DNA of 64,000 nt from assembly GCF_009711165.2 (NCBI RefSeq), contig NZ_WMID02000021.1, forward strand, positions 1 through 64,000, read 5' to 3'. A program made the translations under genes and the position numbers. The notes under the pieces were generated by a model. The model saw nothing but the letters and a program-made list of their open reading frames with translations. It was not told the origin of the DNA and searched no databases. The stretch is from Flavobacterium sp. MC2016-06. Lineage in GTDB: Bacteria > Bacteroidota > Bacteroidia > Flavobacteriales > Flavobacteriaceae. Below are positions 1 through 7,402 of this stretch, in pieces (the stretch's first letter is position 1; each line of letters opens with the position of its first letter).

Positions 1-372
1 TTGTCATTCTGAGGAACGAAGAATCTTCACGAGAAACTCCGCAATCAAAATCGCCAATCTTTGTCGAGCTACTTGCGAAGATTCTTCGTTCCTCATCAAA
101 GTTTTTTTATTTTTCTAACTGATTCACACAATCTTGTCTTTCTGAGGAACGAAGAATCTTCACGAGAAACTCCGCAATCAAAATCGCCAATCTTTGTCGA
201 GCTACTTGCAAAGATTCTTCGTTCCTCATTAAAGTTTTTTTATTTTTCTAACTGATTCACACAATTTTGTCATTCTGAGGAACGAAGAATCTTCACGAGA
301 AACTCCGCAATCAAAATCGCCAATCTTTGTCGAGCTACTTGCGAAGATTCTTCGTTCCTCAGAATGACAAGA
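1..372. repeat. 133-bp tandem palindromic repeat, three units
   Basis: Three units share the start GAGGAACGAAGAATCTTC at positions 11, 144 and 277, so the period is exactly 133 bp. Each unit has that 18-bp arm, a spacer of about 50 bp, and the reverse-complement arm GAAGATTCTTCGTTCCTC; units one and two then carry a T-rich linker. Only the last unit closes the outer palindrome (ending CAGAATGACAAG at about 371). The reading frame running through it is a by-product of the repeat. Diverged single copies lie at 2104-2210 and 5653-5756. Confidence 0.9.
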
Positions 373-412
373 TTGGGGATAAATTGGATTTAAAAGATAT
401 GTATTAAGTTTT

Positions 413-498
413 TGGGCGTGCCCCTCCGGGTCGGGCTTTCGGCTATATCTTTTATTCCGCTCCGCTTCATAAAAGGATACCGCCTCTATCCCTCACAC
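413..498. repeat. GC-rich intergenic element
   Basis: A GC-rich stretch beginning TGGGCGTGCCCCTCCGG and ending in a run of CCTCTATCCC sits in otherwise very AT-rich noncoding DNA. It resembles a dispersed intergenic element I associate with flavobacterial genomes, but only one copy is present here, so the repeat assignment rests on memory rather than on this window. Confidence 0.4.
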
Positions 499-545
499 TT
501 GTAGTTTTATGATAAATTTTAGTCGATTTGATATGATAATTTTTT

Positions 546-692
546 GACAGCACTAACAATTTAATAATACCTTTAAACAATATTTTGCAATTAAAAATAT
601 ATACAGGCAATGAATTTAATCGAAAATGGATAGTTGGAAATTATGAGATTTTAAAAGACAATAAATCCGCTTGGTTTTGGTTTGAAGCATAA
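546..692 (+). pseudogene. Possible C-terminal remnant of a lost gene
   Basis: An open frame of about 48 codons with no start codon ends in TAA at 690-692. It reads like protein (contains RKWIVGNYEILKDN and ends AWFWFEA) and has several Trp codons, which are unlikely by chance in such AT-rich DNA. The stop codon just upstream of 546 closes the frame. I read it as the tail of a truncated gene; the family is unknown. Confidence 0.3.
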
Positions 693-779
693 TAATTTTA
701 CTATTTACAAGTAATTGCAAGAGTGGGTGAATAGAAAATTTTTGTTATAAAGTTCTAATGCTTAATATAATTATTAAAA

Positions 780-1475
780 ATGAAGTTTGAAACTGTATTG
801 TTATTATGTGTTTTATGTTTTTTTGTCAGCTGTAAAAAAGAAATTCCTGCATCGATAAAGTTAAAAGTTGAGTTTGAGGACAAATTAAAAAAAGAACTTC
901 CAAGAGTTTATTCTATTGCTGTTTACAAAAACGGGAAAATATTCAAAACATTTAATAGATTTGAAAAGCCTTATATTCGGAAAGAAATTGATTTAGATAG
1001 TTTGTCAAACGGAACATATAAATTTGTCTATATGAACTTTTTAAACCAAACAGTTCAGAAAAGTGTTGAAGTAAAAGAAAATAAAGTTTACAATATTTCA
1101 ATTTATCCTGATTCCTCAGATTATACTAGTCTTATTAATAAATCATTTGTTAGTAATTTGAGTGAAAATCAACAAGTAGAATTTTATTATGAAAGTGTAG
1201 GTTGTTTTCATTCTTTTGAAGGCAGTTTTGTAGTTACCAAAAAAGCTAATGCTTATTATATTAAAAGTCGGACTATTTCTAAAAAGCTAAATAAAAAAGA
1301 ATTAGATTTAATTATTAAAATGGAATGCGAATTAGATCTTTTGCAAGATGGTGGTTGTACAACATCTGATTATTATGTTGTGAAATTCGGAAAAAATGAA
1401 AAAGAATTTCACGATCGTACATGTGCATGGCAAGGTTGGACAAATATGTTTAAGCAAATTAATATCAAAAGTTGA
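780..1475 (+). CDS. Hypothetical lipoprotein
   Basis: A 231-residue protein with a type II signal peptide: hydrophobic residues 6-17, then the lipobox-like FFVSC with Cys18 followed by KKE, so it is probably a membrane-anchored lipoprotein. The mature part is Lys/Glu-rich. Residues 50-105 look like a short beta-sandwich domain, and the C-terminal half has several Cys residues (in GCFHSF, MECELD, GGCTTSD and RTCAW). I recognise no family. Its TGA stop overlaps the TTG at 1472 that begins a decayed gene copy. Function unknown. Confidence 0.75.
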   Translation: MKFETVLLLCVLCFFVSCKKEIPASIKLKVEFEDKLKKELPRVYSIAVYKNGKIFKTFNRFEKPYIRKEIDLDSLSNGTYKFVYMNFLNQTVQKSVEVKENKVYNISIYPDSSDYTSLINKSFVSNLSENQQVEFYYESVGCFHSFEGSFVVTKKANAYYIKSRTISKKLNKKELDLIIKMECELDLLQDGGCTTSDYYVVKFGKNEKEFHDRTCAWQGWTNMFKQINIKS

Positions 1476-1545
1476 AAAAACATCTAAAAACACCTCATTT
1501 ATCTTTTTCTGGCTCTTGTCGTGATTGCGAATAATGGTATTTTAG
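1472..1545 (+). pseudogene. Decayed 5' fragment of a copy of the gene at 4983
   Basis: From the TTG at 1472 the DNA matches the start of the gene at 4983 closely for about 70 bp, both opening TTGAAAAAACATCTAAAA and sharing TTTCTGGCTCTTG and GTGATTGCGAAT. One extra base after codon 6 shifts the frame, which then runs into a stop. Similarity fades after about 1545. It is a truncated, frameshifted duplicate, not a gene. Confidence 0.7.
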
Positions 1546-1596
1546 ATTTCAATCCGATAGTACGGATTTACAATCCGTTCCCAGAACGATAAGACT

Positions 1597-2037
1597 ATGA
1601 ACTCAAATATCAAAATAAGAAAAGTCCAAAACCAAGACCTAGATTTTGTCTACAATTCAATATGCGAACTCGAGAATGAAACTTTAGACTTTGATGTTTT
1701 CAAAGAAATATTCAATGAAAACATTTCAAACCCAAACAATCTTTATCTAATTGCCGAAAACGAAAAGGAAGGTTTAGGTTTTATTAGCTTTCACACACAA
1801 AGGCTTTTGCATCATAATGGTTTAGTTGGCGAAATTCAAGAGTTTTTTATTCATAAAGAATATCGTGGCAAAGGCATCGGAAGACAATTAATTCAAAAAA
1901 TAATGGATTTTGCAGATCAAAATAAACTGAAAAGTATTGAAGTAACGACCAATAGAAAAAGAATAGAAAATGTGGCGATTTATGAAAACCTTGGTTTTAA
2001 ATTATCGCATAATAAGTTTACGATTTATATAGAATAA
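1597..2037 (+). CDS. GNAT family N-acetyltransferase
   Basis: A 146-residue single-domain GNAT protein, the usual length for the family, which transfers acetyl from acetyl-CoA to an amine. The acetyl-CoA pyrophosphate-binding motif A is clear at about residues 88-101 (EYRGKGIGRQLIQ, fitting R/Q-x-x-G-x-G/A), followed by the family's typical ending in which a strand leads to YENLGFK. The substrate cannot be told from sequence. It is a single gene with its own strong terminator. Confidence 0.85.
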   Translation: MNSNIKIRKVQNQDLDFVYNSICELENETLDFDVFKEIFNENISNPNNLYLIAENEKEGLGFISFHTQRLLHHNGLVGEIQEFFIHKEYRGKGIGRQLIQKIMDFADQNKLKSIEVTTNRKRIENVAIYENLGFKLSHNKFTIYIE

Positions 2038-2051
2038 GAAAATTGCTGAGA

Positions 2052-2093
2052 TAATCTTTGTCAAAGTTTTAAACTTTGACAAAGATTTTTTTA
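2052..2093 (+). terminator. Rho-independent terminator after the GNAT gene
   Basis: A perfect 17-bp inverted repeat (AATCTTTGTCAAAGTTT and its complement) with almost no loop, followed by a run of seven T, starting 15 bp after the GNAT stop. Confidence 0.85.
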
Positions 2094-2103
2094 TTCGAAC
2101 AGT

Positions 2104-2210
2104 TTGTCAATTCCGAGGAACGAGGAATCTTCGCAAGTGACTCTATAAAGATTGGCGATTTTGTTTGCGGAGTTACTCGCGAAGATTCCTCGTTCCACGG
2201 AATGACAAGA
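2104..2210. repeat. Dispersed palindromic repeat, copy 2
   Basis: A diverged single copy of the element at 1-372: outer arms TTGTCAATTCCGAGGAACG and complement, inner arms GAGGAATCTTCGC and complement, and a central segment matching the reverse complement of the first element's centre (ATTGGCGATTTTG). It lies between two convergent genes. Confidence 0.85.
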
Positions 2211-2218
2211 TTGGGCAT

Positions 2219-2252
2219 AAAAAAAACCGAAGCTATAAAACTTCGGTTTTTC
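2219..2252 (-). terminator. Terminator of the XRE gene
   Basis: Stem AAAACCGAAG / CTTCGGTTTT with a loop of about 8 nt. Read leftward it is followed by a run of T. It lies 18 bp beyond the stop of the XRE gene. Confidence 0.8.
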
Positions 2253-2269
2253 TATAATAGGTTTTGTCT

Positions 2270-2674
2270 TTATTTCTTGTCAAGTAATTTTTCTAAAAGA
2301 GCTACTTTTTCTTTTTCAGCTTCAACTAATCTTTCATAAAGTTTTTCATTTTTATCAAAAGCTTCAAGAAGTTTGTCAAGCGGATTAAATGTACAACCAT
2401 GATTTACAGATGAAGCATTGTCTTGATATGTATTTCCAATAATATTGAAAACAGCTTCTTCAGAAAAGTTTCTAATTACTTCGGCAGGCACGCCCAAAGC
2501 TTCGGCAATTGCTTTTAGTTTTTCATCATCAACACTTTCGCTTCCTTCAATAATAGAGATAGATTGTTGAGATGTACCAATTGCAATAGCAAGCGCTTCT
2601 TGCTTCATGTCTCTAAGTTCTCTAATTCGGCTGATGTTTCTTCCGATATGGTTTGGTTTTGTTGCTTTGCTCAT
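2270..2674 (-). CDS. XRE family transcriptional regulator
   Basis: A 134-residue protein with an N-terminal Cro/C1-type helix-turn-helix at about residues 12-68 (RIRELRDMKQEALA, then SQQSISIIE as recognition helix), a variable middle, and a charged C-terminal helix ending EKEKVALLEKLLDKK that looks like a short coiled coil for oligomerisation. It is a close paralogue of the gene at 59221, with N-terminal domains about 70% identical and the same C-terminal helix. No cognate toxin gene adjoins it. It lies 220 bp downstream of the bacteriocin-like gene on the same strand, with a terminator between them, so it is probably transcribed alone. Confidence 0.85.
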   Translation of the reverse strand: MSKATKPNHIGRNISRIRELRDMKQEALAIAIGTSQQSISIIEGSESVDDEKLKAIAEALGVPAEVIRNFSEEAVFNIIGNTYQDNASSVNHGCTFNPLDKLLEAFDKNEKLYERLVEAEKEKVALLEKLLDKK

Positions 2675-2843
2675 AGTTCAAAGATATTCAAAATTCGTTT
2701 ACGTTTTATTTTTCGGTAGAAAACAAGTTGTTTTTGTAAGATACAACTTATAATTATTAAGAATTGGTTTTTTGTTTTCAATGTAAAAATTGTATTTTTA
2801 TAAGTCTCATTACTTTGTTCCTTGTGATGAAAAGATAGAGCAT

Positions 2844-2876
2844 AAAAAAACTGCTATTTGGTAGATAGCAGTTTTA
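2844..2876 (-). terminator. Terminator of the small peptide gene
   Basis: Stem AAAACTGCTA / TAGCAGTTTT with a short loop. Read leftward, the stem is followed by seven T. It ends the transcript of the gene at 2898-3077. Confidence 0.85.
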
Positions 2877-2897
2877 ATAAATAGACCGAATATGTTG

Positions 2898-3077
2898 TTA
2901 TGGTAAATATTCCATACAAATACTACCAGATGTTGTTTTGTACAAATACCAGCCACATAAATTTCTTCCGTAATAAGTAACTTCTGCGCCGTCACATATA
3001 GGATATGGTACACAGTTTACAGTGCCAGCATTAATTGATTTTAATTCTTCTTTTGTGAGTTTTGTGAAATTTTTCAT
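2898..3077 (-). CDS. Bacteriocin-like peptide with double-glycine-type leader
   Basis: A 59-residue gene too short for standard ORF cut-offs. The leader MKNFTKLTKEELKSINAG has the ELxxI-(x)-xG pattern of double-glycine-type leaders, with NAG at the expected cleavage site (Gly18). The predicted core of about 41 residues has four cysteines (22, 28, 41, 54), enough for two disulfides, and is rich in Tyr and Gly. Such leaders are cut and exported by C39-peptidase ABC transporters; none is in this window. The gene has its own terminator and lies divergent to the membrane LytTR regulator at 3430. Bacteroidetes use such leaders on peptides of many roles, so antimicrobial activity is not proven. Confidence 0.75.
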   Translation of the reverse strand: MKNFTKLTKEELKSINAGTVNCVPYPICDGAEVTYYGRNLCGWYLYKTTSGSICMEYLP

Positions 3078-3429
3078 AAATGATTGTTTTTTGGGATTGT
3101 CCTACTCTATAAGTTTTTCGGATACGACTTAGATAAAAATACAAATTATTTCCTAAATAAATACTTACAAAAACAAAGCTTTGCAATTTTGGTTGATTTT
3201 TTAGGAATCTGCAATCTCTTTTCTTTTTTAAGATAAATACGCAGTAATTTCTTTCTTTTTTTGCTTTTCTTCTAAATTATTGATTTTGGAAATTAATAGA
3301 AAATAGAAGAATCTTATTGATGCATGTTAGATTAAAGTTTAATATTGTAGACTAAAAATGTATAGTGCATCATTAAAAGTTCAAATTAAAAATATTGACA
3401 GAGAATAAGTTAATAATTGCTTCAAGAAG
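3078..3429. promoter_or_regulatory. Divergent intergenic region between peptide gene and LytTR regulator
   Basis: 352 bp without a gene. It must hold the promoters of both the leftward peptide gene and the rightward LytTR gene. I see no perfect TAnnTTTG box and no clear direct repeats of a LytTR site, only AT-rich sequence with a short AAAGCTTT palindrome near 3174. Confidence 0.4.
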
Positions 3430-4170
3430 ATGAAAGAATTAAATCCGAAAATAAAATATCATTTAATAGTAGGTTTACTTGTAAGCGTATGGATTTTTAT
3501 TTTCGCCTTTATCATAAAACCTTTTGATGACGGAACGATTACTTTTCGATCTTGGTTTTTAATAAGTTTTGGGTTTAGTCTGCTGGCATTTTTATGTTAT
3601 GCAGTTCTAGCTTTTCTTCAAAAAATACTTCACGAAAAAATTACAAAGTGGAATATCGGTTTAGAAATCGCAAGTATTCTCTTTTTCTATTTCATTTATT
3701 TAATTGGGATTTACGTTTATTATAAAAGTCCAATTTTAAAAGGCGGTTATAGTTTTGCTCAGTTCTTTTCTATAATATTTATCAAAGTCGCTTTGATTTT
3801 AACTCCCTTAATTATTCTGGCCAGAAGATATTTAATTAAATTGATTCCGATAAAAGATGATATACTGTTATTTAAAGGAGAAAATAAACTAGACGTTCTA
3901 AAAATCAAAAAAGCCGATTTGGTCTGCATTTCAAACGCTCAAAATTATGTAGAGATTTTCTATCTCGAAAATGATAAACTTCATGCAAAACTTATTCGGT
4001 CTTCACTTAAAAAAGTACAAGAAGATTTTACTTTTTTAGTTCAAATACACCGATCGCATTTAATAAATCCATCACATTTTAAGTCTTGGCGAAACCCAAA
4101 TACAATAATTCTCACCCAAATAGAACTTCCCGTTGCAAAGAATTATAAAGAAAGTTTATTGTCCTTATAA
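3430..4170 (+). CDS. Membrane-anchored LytTR DNA-binding protein
   Basis: A 246-residue protein. The N-terminal half has four predicted membrane helices (about residues 12-30, 40-62, 75-98, 112-132). The C-terminal half, from about residue 150, is a LytTR domain, shown by the segments ISNAQNYVEIFY, KLIRSSLKKVQ and HRSHLINPSHFK, the standard strand-helix signature. LytTR domains bind paired direct repeats; the fusion to a membrane domain in place of a receiver domain suggests direct control by a membrane signal or partner. No kinase is adjacent. The 183-residue membrane protein downstream may be a partner (about 100-bp gap), and the bacteriocin-like gene upstream is divergent, a setting in which LytTR proteins often act in Firmicutes. 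Confidence 0.85.
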   Translation: MKELNPKIKYHLIVGLLVSVWIFIFAFIIKPFDDGTITFRSWFLISFGFSLLAFLCYAVLAFLQKILHEKITKWNIGLEIASILFFYFIYLIGIYVYYKSPILKGGYSFAQFFSIIFIKVALILTPLIILARRYLIKLIPIKDDILLFKGENKLDVLKIKKADLVCISNAQNYVEIFYLENDKLHAKLIRSSLKKVQEDFTFLVQIHRSHLINPSHFKSWRNPNTIILTQIELPVAKNYKESLLSL

Positions 4171-4271
4171 TTTTCGTACCTAAAACATTGGGTTTTGTAC
4201 CTAAGTCAATAAAGCAGGCGTTTACAGCGGTTTTCATTTTAGTTTTGTTTCATCAATTTTAAAAAACGATT

Positions 4272-4823
4272 ATGAAAACAAAACACCTTTGCCTCCTCGG
4301 ATTATTATTTTTTGTTACAAGTTACCTGCTATTTTCTAAAGTTTTACCACCGATTCAAGAACCAATCGATTTTGCGCATTGGTTTAATTTAGTTGGAGCT
4401 TGTTTGTTATTGTCCTTTAATAATGTCTTTCCGAAAAGCAAAATAAATTCTATTGCTTCTGTTGTAACCTTTTTGGGAGTTATTGCTCATATTGGTCTTT
4501 GTACAATCGATTTTATCATGTCGAGTTTTGGAAACGATGAATTGGCAAAAGAAGCATTAAGTCATCAAATTAGTATTACGCCATTTATTTTGTATCCTTT
4601 TGTTATTGTTGGTCCGTCTTTGCTTTTTGTTGGGTTATCTATTCATGCACTGCATTTTATTAGAACAAAAACTATTAGCGCTTTAATGGTTATTGTTGCT
4701 TCGCCTGTAATAGGTTTCTCGTTTTTTGTATTGAAAAACGGAGTTTATATGTTGTTGAGTTGTGTGGTTTTTGTTTTGGGATTAGGTCTTTTGCTTTATG
4801 ATTTAGAAAGAGAAAAGAAGTAA
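4272..4823 (+). CDS. Hypothetical integral membrane protein
   Basis: A 183-residue protein, mostly hydrophobic, with five or six predicted membrane helices and a short basic tail (LEREKK). I recognise no family. The layout, with long hydrophobic segments joined by very short loops, resembles small DUF membrane proteins. It follows the LytTR gene by 101 bp and may share its transcript. Function unknown. Confidence 0.7.
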   Translation: MKTKHLCLLGLLFFVTSYLLFSKVLPPIQEPIDFAHWFNLVGACLLLSFNNVFPKSKINSIASVVTFLGVIAHIGLCTIDFIMSSFGNDELAKEALSHQISITPFILYPFVIVGPSLLFVGLSIHALHFIRTKTISALMVIVASPVIGFSFFVLKNGVYMLLSCVVFVLGLGLLLYDLEREKK

Positions 4824-4842
4824 AAACTATGCTGAGTTTTGC

Positions 4843-4918
4843 TCTCACGCAGATTCGGCAGATTTAGCAGAAAAAAGAATAAAAAAAATCCCGCCAAATC
4901 TGCCGAATCTGCGTGAGA
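4843..4918. repeat. Long inverted repeat
   Basis: Two perfect 23-bp arms (4843-4865, starting TCTCACGCAGATTCGG; 4896-4918) around a 30-bp A-rich loop. It could act as a terminator for the gene at 4272, but the long arms and large loop fit a mobile palindromic intergenic element better. Confidence 0.8.
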
Positions 4919-4982
4919 AATTTAGTAACACAGATCTTTTTATTTGTATCTTCGTTCTAAATAATAATTCAAATAAAATAAA

Positions 4983-5354
4983 TTGAAAAAACATCTAAAA
5001 TACTTCATTTATCTCTTTCTGGCTCTTGCTGTGATTGCGAATGATTGTAGTTTAGACTCTCAATCAAAATCTCCGGATTATTATCAATCTTCGTATGTAA
5101 TTTTAAAAAGAGAATTAGATTTTAGAAATCTTCGATTGTTCTCATTCAATCGCTTAAAATTATCAGAGAAAATTTCTTTCTCAATACTTTTAAGTTTTCT
5201 TGGGTTTAAAGAAGTTTATAGTTTTCAAACTCAACTTCTTTTAAAATTATGCATGCATCTTCATCAAAACATAAATTCATTTATAAAGCAGTCTGTTTTT
5301 GTAAATGAAACCATTACTTCAAAACATTTCGGTAAAAGTTTATACAGCGCTTAA
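4983..5354 (+). CDS. Hypothetical small exported or membrane protein
   Basis: A 123-residue protein with a TTG start. The N-terminal segment YFIYLFLALAVIANDCS is a signal peptide or membrane anchor and may be a lipobox ending at Cys22. The rest has no recognised domain; residues 60-90 are hydrophobic. A decayed copy of its 5' end lies at 1472-1545, so the gene has been duplicated locally at least once. The small gene at 5429 follows after 74 bp and is probably co-transcribed. Confidence 0.55.
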   Translation: MKKHLKYFIYLFLALAVIANDCSLDSQSKSPDYYQSSYVILKRELDFRNLRLFSFNRLKLSEKISFSILLSFLGFKEVYSFQTQLLLKLCMHLHQNINSFIKQSVFVNETITSKHFGKSLYSA

Positions 5355-5428
5355 GGAATTTCTTTCCTAAGTTTTATGCACTTCAATGCATAAGATCAAA
5401 TCATGTATAATCATTTATCATTTACAAA

Positions 5429-5605
5429 ATGTATAAACAAAATAAATCACGTTTAGAGAAATCTAAGCAACCACTTCATTGGATAAAACGAAAACTTCTT
5501 TTAATACTAACTGCTTTCATGCTCGGAATGGCAAACGGAATGCACACAGAAGATGCCAGAATTAAAGGAAATCAAAACTATACCGAACAGCATAAAAAAG
5601 ACTGA
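5429..5605 (+). CDS. Small hypothetical protein with one membrane segment
   Basis: A 58-residue gene with ATG at 5429 and TGA at 5603-5605. A very basic N-terminus (MYKQNKSRLEKSKQPLHWIK) precedes a hydrophobic helix (KLLLILTAFMLGMANGM) and a polar tail. It could be a membrane peptide or a small secreted product. It follows the gene at 4983 with no terminator between. Its regular structure supports a real gene, but the family is unknown to me. Confidence 0.5.
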   Translation: MYKQNKSRLEKSKQPLHWIKRKLLLILTAFMLGMANGMHTEDARIKGNQNYTEQHKKD

Positions 5606-5652
5606 TTATTGTTTGTGATGTGACCTTTGACAAAGGTTTTCAAAACACAATC

Positions 5653-5756
5653 TTGTCATTCCGAGGAACGAGGAATCTTCGTTAGTAATTCTACAAACAA
5701 AATCGACAATCTATGCCGAGCTGCTTGTGAAGATTCCTCGTTCCTCGGAATGACAA
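5653..5756. repeat. Dispersed palindromic repeat, copy 3
   Basis: Outer arms TTGTCATTCCGAGGAACGA and complement, with inner GGAATCTTC/GAAGATTCC arms and a central segment (AAAATCGACAATCTATGCCGAG) related to the element at 1-372. Confidence 0.85.
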
Positions 5757-5895
5757 AAATGACGATGATAACTTTGTAAATTAGCTAAGTAATATAAGGT
5801 AATTTAAGTTTGTTGTTTATTTGAATTTACTTTTGCTTATATCAAGAGCTGGTTAAAGTTTTGATAATCTGTAATTTTGCTAAAATTTAAACTAT

Positions 5896-5930
5896 AAAAA
5901 AACCGAAGCCTTTTATACTTCGGTTTTTTA
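5896..5930. terminator. Bidirectional terminator-like hairpin
   Basis: Stem AAAAAACCGAAG / CTTCGGTTTTTT with a loop of about 9 nt and T runs on both sides. The nearest upstream gene is the small one ending at 5605, with a repeat between. Confidence 0.7.
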
Positions 5931-6088
5931 GCTAAAGTATGAAATATTGTAAATCAACTCATTATAAATATTGGGATTTAAAAGTTAAAATTCAGTTTGT
6001 TTTTCAGTGAATAATTTAATTTAAATAGTAAATGTTAATTTTTTTTTAATAGTTTTGATTAGATTCTTATAGAACTATTAACCCAACT

Positions 6089-7402
6089 ATGGATAACAAA
6101 ACCAAATTTTTTAAAAGCGTATTATTACTTCAATTCATCCCCGCTTTTTTACTAGGTATTTTTATAGTACTTAATTTTAGAGAACAGAAAATACTTAAAA
6201 TTAGAGACCTTCATCCTTACGAATTTAATTATGGATATATCGCTCCACTAGTTTTTTTTGGTATTTGTTTTATAGTTTCAATTCTCCATTTATTTTCAAA
6301 ACAGCAAATAACTGTAGAAGATGAAGCTGAACTTTTAAAAATAAAGCGTAAAAAGAACTTTTGGAAGTTTGCATTTTATAGTAATGTTTTCTTTGTGGCA
6401 GTTATTGCCATTTTTTCGGTAATAATTTTTCGTGAAGATTTCATTGTTGTCGACGATCCGGTGTTCTTTTATTCTTTTATATTTTCGAGATCTTTACTTG
6501 TTGTTGTGATAAGTCTCATAACAGCTTCATTCTTTTTGGCAGCGGGAATTAACTGGAAAACCAATAAAACACTTACTGCTTTCATTTTAATTTTCAGCTT
6601 TTTTATAATATGCGCTTCGGTTTTTGGAGATGTTCTTTTTATGGGGAAATTTCATGAAGCATCTGAAAGTTATAAAACAGCTAAAAACGAAAAAAAAATA
6701 CCAGAAGAAAGCGAAGTAATTGTAGAAGCTTTGGATGAATATGATAGTCAGGAAGAGACTGTAGAAGAAAACAAAGAAACAAATCAAGAAGATGAAAAAG
6801 AAAAACTGCTTTTTTCATTTAATTTTTTAATTGGAGATATTGGCGGCTTTAAAGGGGAAAATGATTTTTTTGATACAAGAAACAGGGTAGAATATAATTT
6901 GAAAGGATTTATTGGCGAGGAAGAAGATGAATATTATTATCTCTTTAAGTATCTTAATAAGTTTAGGGCTGATAAAAAACAAACACAAAGTCCGAATGAA
7001 TTTTACTTAGAATTTAAAAAGTACGAAACAGCTTTGTATGGATTTATATCTCCAAAAACATATCGTGTTGCAAATTTTGATAAAATTATAGACGCATTGT
7101 TACTCGCATATGAAGACATAGGAGATGACAGAGAAAAATGGCGGGATATTTATAATACTATGAATAACGATCGTGATACAAAACTGGAAGTATATTACGA
7201 AATACTGGAAGATTATCATTCTCCAAAAATAATTGCAAAAATTGAGGATATAAGATTTTCGAATGGCAGTAAGTTTAAAAAATCGGATATTATCTGGCTG
7301 TACAGTTTTTGGGCGAGAAGAGATGAAGAAGGGAACAGAAAAGAAGTTGCTGTAATTTTAAATGAAATAAAAGAACATTACGAAACCGCAAATAAACAAT
7401 GA
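6089..7402 (+). CDS. Hypothetical membrane protein, paralogue of next gene
   Basis: A 437-residue protein in three parts: five predicted membrane helices in residues 10-185; a highly acidic linker at about 205-240, rich in Glu; and a soluble C-terminal domain of about 190 residues, mostly helical, ending near WLYSFWARRDEEGN and VILNEIKEHYE. That ending is shared with the downstream protein, whose start overlaps this stop by 4 bp (ATGA), so the two are translationally coupled and arose by duplication. The family is unknown. The domain order suggests a signalling or scaffold protein with a cytoplasmic C-terminus. Confidence 0.75.
   Translation: MDNKTKFFKSVLLLQFIPAFLLGIFIVLNFREQKILKIRDLHPYEFNYGYIAPLVFFGICFIVSILHLFSKQQITVEDEAELLKIKRKKNFWKFAFYSNVFFVAVIAIFSVIIFREDFIVVDDPVFFYSFIFSRSLLVVVISLITASFFLAAGINWKTNKTLTAFILIFSFFIICASVFGDVLFMGKFHEASESYKTAKNEKKIPEESEVIVEALDEYDSQEETVEENKETNQEDEKEKLLFSFNFLIGDIGGFKGENDFFDTRNRVEYNLKGFIGEEEDEYYYLFKYLNKFRADKKQTQSPNEFYLEFKKYETALYGFISPKTYRVANFDKIIDALLLAYEDIGDDREKWRDIYNTMNNDRDTKLEVYYEILEDYHSPKIIAKIEDIRFSNGSKFKKSDIIWLYSFWARRDEEGNRKEVAVILNEIKEHYETANKQ

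Noticed and set aside
61..255. 64-codon frame inside the tandem repeat
   Set aside because: It repeats with the DNA units and would change with unit number; no protein features.
1..372. CRISPR-like regular repeats
   Set aside because: The period is 133 bp with palindromic arms and near-identical spacers; no unique spacers or cas genes. It is a tandem palindromic element.
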